Origin: an uncultured Flavobacteriales bacterium
GTDB lineage: Bacteria > Bacteroidota > Bacteroidia > Flavobacteriales_D > Sanyastnellaceae
Length of the DNA: 64,000 nt
Direction: 5' to 3'
NCBI GenBank assembly: GCA_913041135.1
Contig: CAJWIF010000001.1
Span: 1 to 64,000, forward strand
The notes under the pieces were generated by a model. It made no database searches, was not told the DNA's origin, and saw only the letters and a list, made by a program, of their open reading frames with translations. Position numbers and translations under genes: made by a program. How positions within the stretch are numbered: the first letter of the stretch is position 1; the number at the start of each line of letters is the position of its first letter. Shown here piece by piece: positions 60,235 to 64,000 of the stretch.

Positions 60235-61797
60235 ATGATTTATTCTTTAAGAATATATACATATATACTATGTTGTTCATTCATAATCTCCGTTTCAGCT
60301 CAGCCAGAAATTGAAAATTGTGTCTGGACAACATTTACTTTTGAGGATGGAAAAAAAGCAAGTGAAGGGTGTTTGGTCGAAAATCAACCAGAGGGAGAAT
60401 GGACAACATTTTTCGAAAATGGGATTTTAAAAAGCAAGGGCTCACGGAGTGAATTTGAATTGGATGGTGTATGGGAATTTTACCACGAAAATGGAAATAT
60501 TCAAAGACGGGTAGAATTTGAATTCGGTCAGAAGAATGGAAAGGAGTGGAATTTTAAGGAGCAAGGAAACCTCGTTACAGAACGTGTTTTTAAAAAGGGT
60601 GTTCAGGTAGGAATTCAGTTGGATTATGATCCATCCGGATGGATTAAAAAGAGAACTCCTTTTAAAACTGGTAAAACCCATGGTTGGGGTAGAGAATGGA
60701 CGGAGGACGGCCGGGTTATCGCATTATTCGAATACGATGAAGGCCGTTTGAGATCAACGCAACGGATCAATGCGTTGGATGATCAAAATAGAAAAACGGG
60801 GATTTGGATGGAGTGGAATTCCATGGAACGGAAAACAGAAGAAGGTCCTTGGCTTGCAGGAAAGCGAAACGGAATTTTCAAGTTTTACAACAGTTTTGGC
60901 CAATTGGATTATCTAGAAAAATATGAATTTGGAGAGGTTGTAAAAGATGCAGAGGAAACAACACCTGTAGATGTACGAACAACACGCCATCCAAATGGGG
61001 TTATTGCAACAAAAGCTACGTATTCAGAGGATGCATTGATTGGTATTTTTAGAGCGTATGATACCACTGGAACACTGGAGTCAGGAGCGTTATACGAGGC
61101 TAATAAAAAAGTAGCAGAAGGCATTACAAATAAGGAAGGTAATCGCACGGGTTGGTGGGTGTGGTTTGACGAAATGGGAAATAAAAAAGCCAGTGGAAAC
61201 TATACAGCTGGAAAAGAGGAGGGGAAGTGGGAGTACTTCAATGCACTGGGTGAGATTATCCAAGAAGGTTTTTTTAAAAACGGACTGTACCATGGGGATT
61301 GGACCTGGTATTATCCCAATAAATCCCTTCATCGAAAAGAGCAATACCGAAAAGGGAAAGAGAACGGCGTATTTATTGAATGGAATATCACCGGAGAATT
61401 ACTCAATCAAGGTGTTTATCAGAACGGTTTGAAGCAAGGTGATTGGATAGAAGATGTCAATGACCACAGAGAGGAAGGAGCTTATATAGATGGAATGAAA
61501 GACGAAGAGTGGAAGCACTTTAATGCCGATTCAAAGCAAAGTTTTAAAGGAAGTTTTATTTTTGGACTACCTGATGGAAAACACACTTTTTATCAAGAGA
61601 AGGGGGGAGTTGATCATATAGAACGGTACCAAGGAGGAGTGAAACAAGGAAAATGGATTTTCTACAATTCAGATAATCTCATCGAGCAAACACGAGAATA
61701 TCGTCAAGGAGAATTGATAAAAGTGGATGGTCAAACCATTAAAACAAGAAGAAAAAAGCGTGCAGACCGTGATCTAAAAAGAACGAAAACACCATGA
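60235..61797 (+). CDS. Secreted MORN/YwqK-type repeat protein
   Basis: This is a 520-residue exported protein from the ATG at 60235. The signal peptide IYTYILCCSFIISVSAQ is followed by about twenty MORN-variant repeats of ~20-23 residues with the pattern GxW-x-x-(F/Y)-x-x-x-G. Examples are PEGEWTTFFENGILKSKG, LDGVWEFYHENGNIQ and EGKWEYFNALGEIIQEG. This is the family that databases label YwqK antitoxin, but in Bacteroidota these are mostly surface proteins and no toxin is seen. Two basic residues clusters end it. The gene is AT-richer than average. Its stop overlaps the PAS-protein ATG (ATGA). Confidence 0.85.
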   Translation: MIYSLRIYTYILCCSFIISVSAQPEIENCVWTTFTFEDGKKASEGCLVENQPEGEWTTFFENGILKSKGSRSEFELDGVWEFYHENGNIQRRVEFEFGQKNGKEWNFKEQGNLVTERVFKKGVQVGIQLDYDPSGWIKKRTPFKTGKTHGWGREWTEDGRVIALFEYDEGRLRSTQRINALDDQNRKTGIWMEWNSMERKTEEGPWLAGKRNGIFKFYNSFGQLDYLEKYEFGEVVKDAEETTPVDVRTTRHPNGVIATKATYSEDALIGIFRAYDTTGTLESGALYEANKKVAEGITNKEGNRTGWWVWFDEMGNKKASGNYTAGKEEGKWEYFNALGEIIQEGFFKNGLYHGDWTWYYPNKSLHRKEQYRKGKENGVFIEWNITGELLNQGVYQNGLKQGDWIEDVNDHREEGAYIDGMKDEEWKHFNADSKQSFKGSFIFGLPDGKHTFYQEKGGVDHIERYQGGVKQGKWIFYNSDNLIEQTREYRQGELIKVDGQTIKTRRKKRADRDLKRTKTP

Positions 61798-64000
61798 AGA
61801 ATCAAGACACTGTGTATTCTTGGTTGTTTGCATTAAAGGATGCTGCTGCCGTTTATCAAGACGGTGTGATCTGTGCATCGAATGATGCATTTAAGATTTA
61901 CTGGGATTCAGATCACTCCGCGGTTTTCGAATGGATTAAAAACAACGAAACAACCCCTTTTCAAGGGGTTTTGAAAGATCTGGATGGCAACCATCGTGCG
62001 ATTCATGGTTTTAAAAGCAGACTGAACGACAACACAACGCTTTGTACGCTGCAAGACGTTACAGAGTTGGAGGTTCTAAAAGAAGTTCAAACGATTAATC
62101 AGAATAAGTTTAAAGCGTTGAGTAACGGAACCATGGAGGGAATTGCGCTATTCAGTGGTGATGAGGTGGTTGATGTAAACGAACGCATGGTTCAAATCAC
62201 AGGGTTTGATGAAGCGAATGAACTCATTAAAAACGGTCTCAAAGGGTTCTTTAACACACGTGACTGGAAGCGGTTGTCTACCCGATTGAATGAAGTTTTT
62301 GATTTTGAAATCGAAAACTCGAAAGGGATTAAAATCAATATAGAAGCGCAACTCACGTCAACAAATAAGGAAACCGATCATCTACAAGCGCTGGTAATGC
62401 TTGATGTCACTGAAAAAAAAAGGATTGAACACGACCTACTTCAAACCAAAGAACGGTTTAGGTTATTGGTGGAATCCAGCCCGATTGGGTTGTTTCTCGT
62501 TGTTAAAAATAAAATTCGATACATCAACCAAGCCGCCGCGAGTTTATTGGGTTTTGAAGATGAGGAGCAAGTGTACAATCAAGACATCTCTTCGCTCTTT
62601 ATGGATTCAGACCACCAGCGGGTATTGGAGGACATAGAAGCGGTTTATAAAGGAGAGAAACCACCTTATATCGAATTGTCTATGCAGGGTTTGAATACGG
62701 AAGCGAAAGCTGTTGGGATTCAAATGGGTTTGACGTTTTACGATCAGAAACCCGCTGTTCAGATTACTGTGAGCGATTTGTCGACCCGAATGATGCTTGT
62801 GCGTGAGCAGATGAGAGCTTCTTCAGCTGAAGAAGCGAATGCTCTTTTGAAGGAAGAAATTAAGCGCCACAAGAAGACACAAATTCAACTAAAGGAGGCG
62901 GAAAGACTGAACGGATCTATTGTAGAGAGCTCCATTGATATGATTCTTGCGTTTGATATCAATGGGAACTTGATTCAATTTAATCACGCAGCGTCTGTGG
63001 AGTTTGGATGGACTTTTGACGATGCGAAACAACTAAGGCCTAAGCAGTTTTTAGCGGATGAAAGTGAATTCGCGGATGTGATGAGCGAATTAAAAGAGAA
63101 AAATTACTTCGTTGGGGAGCTGACGGGTCTCCGTTCTTCAGGTGAAACATTTCAACTCTTGATGTCCGTTGCTTCGTTGCGGGATGATGATGGGAATACA
63201 TTGGGAGCGGTTACAGTGGGGAGGGATATTACTGGCCTGCAGATAGCGGAACAAGAGCTTCGTAGAAGTGAAGAGCGGTATCGTGACATTTTAGACAACG
63301 CTAGCGATTTGGTTTTCTTGGTCGATGAACACGGAAAATTCACTTACGCGAATCCGTCATTTTTCAGAACACTTGGGTACGACGGCGCGTCTTTATTGGA
63401 AACAAACCTCCAAACCATTGCTTCTCTTGATAATGAAAACTGGGCCGAATCGATTTCAGGGACGAACAAAGAACTTGTTTTCACAAAACAAGACGGGACC
63501 CTATTGAACATGCTTGGTGGAGCGTCGAAGCAAACAGATCACAACGAAAAAGTAACCGGTGTGAGGGGGATTTTCTTGGATGTATCAGAAATGCGCGGGT
63601 ACCAGCGTGATGCGATGGTGCAATCTGCAAAACTGGAGTCCATATTCAACTCGACGAAATACCTTTTGATGTTCACCCTGGACCAGTCTTTACATGTGAG
63701 TTCATCAAACCTCAACATGGAGAGTACATTCCAAAACCGATTCAATGCTGATATTCAAAAAGGAACTGCAATTGTTGAGTTGTTGAGCGCCTTTACGTCG
63801 AAGAAACTGTACAATGGCCAATTGCGTTTGCTGAAACAAGCCCAAAGGGGCGTACAACAGCAATTTGAATTACCTCTTGTGAACCTCGCGGGAGAAGTTG
63901 TGTGGTATCAAGTATTTGTCAACCCGGTTCGATACGATGACCAGGAAGAAGAACTGAGTTGCATTGCATATGATATAACAGAGAGAAAAGAAATCGAGCA
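61794..64000 (+). CDS. Multi-PAS sensor protein, partial at the window edge
   Basis: This frame starts at the ATG at 61794 and is open to the window end (735 codons). It consists of about six PAS-like segments. A degenerate first one lies at about 1-85. Others start near residues 105 (MEGIALFSGDEVVDVNERM), 221 (LLVESSPIGLFLV), 375 (VESSIDMILAFDINGN), 494 (RYRDILDNASDLVFLVDEHG) and 614 (KLESIFNSTKYLLMFTLDQ). A short coiled coil is at about 335-375. PAC-like ends such as VMLDVTEKKR, AVTVGRDITGLQIAEQEL and IAYDITERKEIE separate them. No membrane helix is visible. The output domain is beyond the window; a histidine kinase is most likely. ATGA overlap couples it to the MORN gene. Confidence 0.85.
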   Translation, partial: MKNQDTVYSWLFALKDAAAVYQDGVICASNDAFKIYWDSDHSAVFEWIKNNETTPFQGVLKDLDGNHRAIHGFKSRLNDNTTLCTLQDVTELEVLKEVQTINQNKFKALSNGTMEGIALFSGDEVVDVNERMVQITGFDEANELIKNGLKGFFNTRDWKRLSTRLNEVFDFEIENSKGIKINIEAQLTSTNKETDHLQALVMLDVTEKKRIEHDLLQTKERFRLLVESSPIGLFLVVKNKIRYINQAAASLLGFEDEEQVYNQDISSLFMDSDHQRVLEDIEAVYKGEKPPYIELSMQGLNTEAKAVGIQMGLTFYDQKPAVQITVSDLSTRMMLVREQMRASSAEEANALLKEEIKRHKKTQIQLKEAERLNGSIVESSIDMILAFDINGNLIQFNHAASVEFGWTFDDAKQLRPKQFLADESEFADVMSELKEKNYFVGELTGLRSSGETFQLLMSVASLRDDDGNTLGAVTVGRDITGLQIAEQELRRSEERYRDILDNASDLVFLVDEHGKFTYANPSFFRTLGYDGASLLETNLQTIASLDNENWAESISGTNKELVFTKQDGTLLNMLGGASKQTDHNEKVTGVRGIFLDVSEMRGYQRDAMVQSAKLESIFNSTKYLLMFTLDQSLHVSSSNLNMESTFQNRFNADIQKGTAIVELLSAFTSKKLYNGQLRLLKQAQRGVQQQFELPLVNLAGEVVWYQVFVNPVRYDDQEEELSCIAYDITERKEIE

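Overview
The window is chromosomal DNA from a member of the Bacteroidota, most likely a Flavobacteriales-type marine or aquatic bacterium. The evidence is direct: secreted proteins with type IX secretion (T9SS) C-terminal domains of types A and B, a PorP/SprF-family outer membrane protein, a MurF-alanine racemase fusion, a long ~630-residue PurF whose catalytic Cys is not at position 2, a DUF4175 protein, a 676-residue urocanate hydratase, and many TAnnTTTG promoter elements typical of this phylum. GC content is near 50 % by eye, apart from AT-richer patches at about 35.1-37.5 kb and 59.9-61.8 kb. Gene density is very high. Many neighbours overlap by ATGA or TAATG, and several convergent pairs abut with 0-4 bases between stop codons. 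I see no insertion sequence, prophage or CRISPR array.

Layout. 0-8 kb: the end of lepA, then a leftward run (TonB receptor, PGI/PMI isomerase, lipB, serine hydrolase, LytTR regulator, rlmN). 8-11 kb: rightward lysS, a SufT/MIP18-like protein and dxr. 11-15.4 kb: the leftward translation block rplM-rpsI-rpsB-tsf-pyrH-frr, with a possible structured S2 leader. 15.4-20 kb: a lipoprotein and a DUF2490+lamin-tail fusion, then thymidine kinase and murF-alr. 20-27 kb: a leftward TetR-TolC-adaptor-RND efflux operon. 27-33 kb: a small DUF5522 gene coupled to hutU, a PLP-dependent deaminase/desulfhydrase, purF, a T9SS cargo protein and tRNA-Leu(CAA). 33-37.5 kb: typA, then a methyltransferase, a glycosyltransferase and a sulfotransferase-like gene. 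37.5-41.5 kb: a leftward run of five overlapping genes (biotin carrier, T9SS type-B cargo, PorP/SprF, histidine kinase, sulfotransferase-like). 41.5-48.7 kb: hemW, a DMT transporter, and two convergent large secreted proteins (an EEP nuclease-like protein and a lamin-tail/OB/PKD protein). 48.8-55 kb: DUF4175, an RsbW-like ATPase, ybeY and mnmG.

The most notable locus is the gap after mnmG at about 55.0 kb. It holds a perfect 16-base parS (ParB-binding) consensus. A second, imperfect copy lies inside mnmG. G/C usage on the + strand changes from C-rich in mnmG to G-rich in the next gene, and an AT-rich stretch follows the parS. Together these suggest that the window spans or lies close to the replication origin. 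To the right lie an ALDH7-type dehydrogenase, a TlpA-like thioredoxin protein, an in-frame RpiB-M28 peptidase fusion, and a MORN/YwqK-repeat protein translationally coupled to a multi-PAS sensor protein that runs off the window.

Other points worth following are a recurring architecture in which a TAnnTTTG box ends only 4-8 bases before the ATG (probable leaderless mRNAs), the unusual fusions, and the tight T9SS/PorP/kinase operon.
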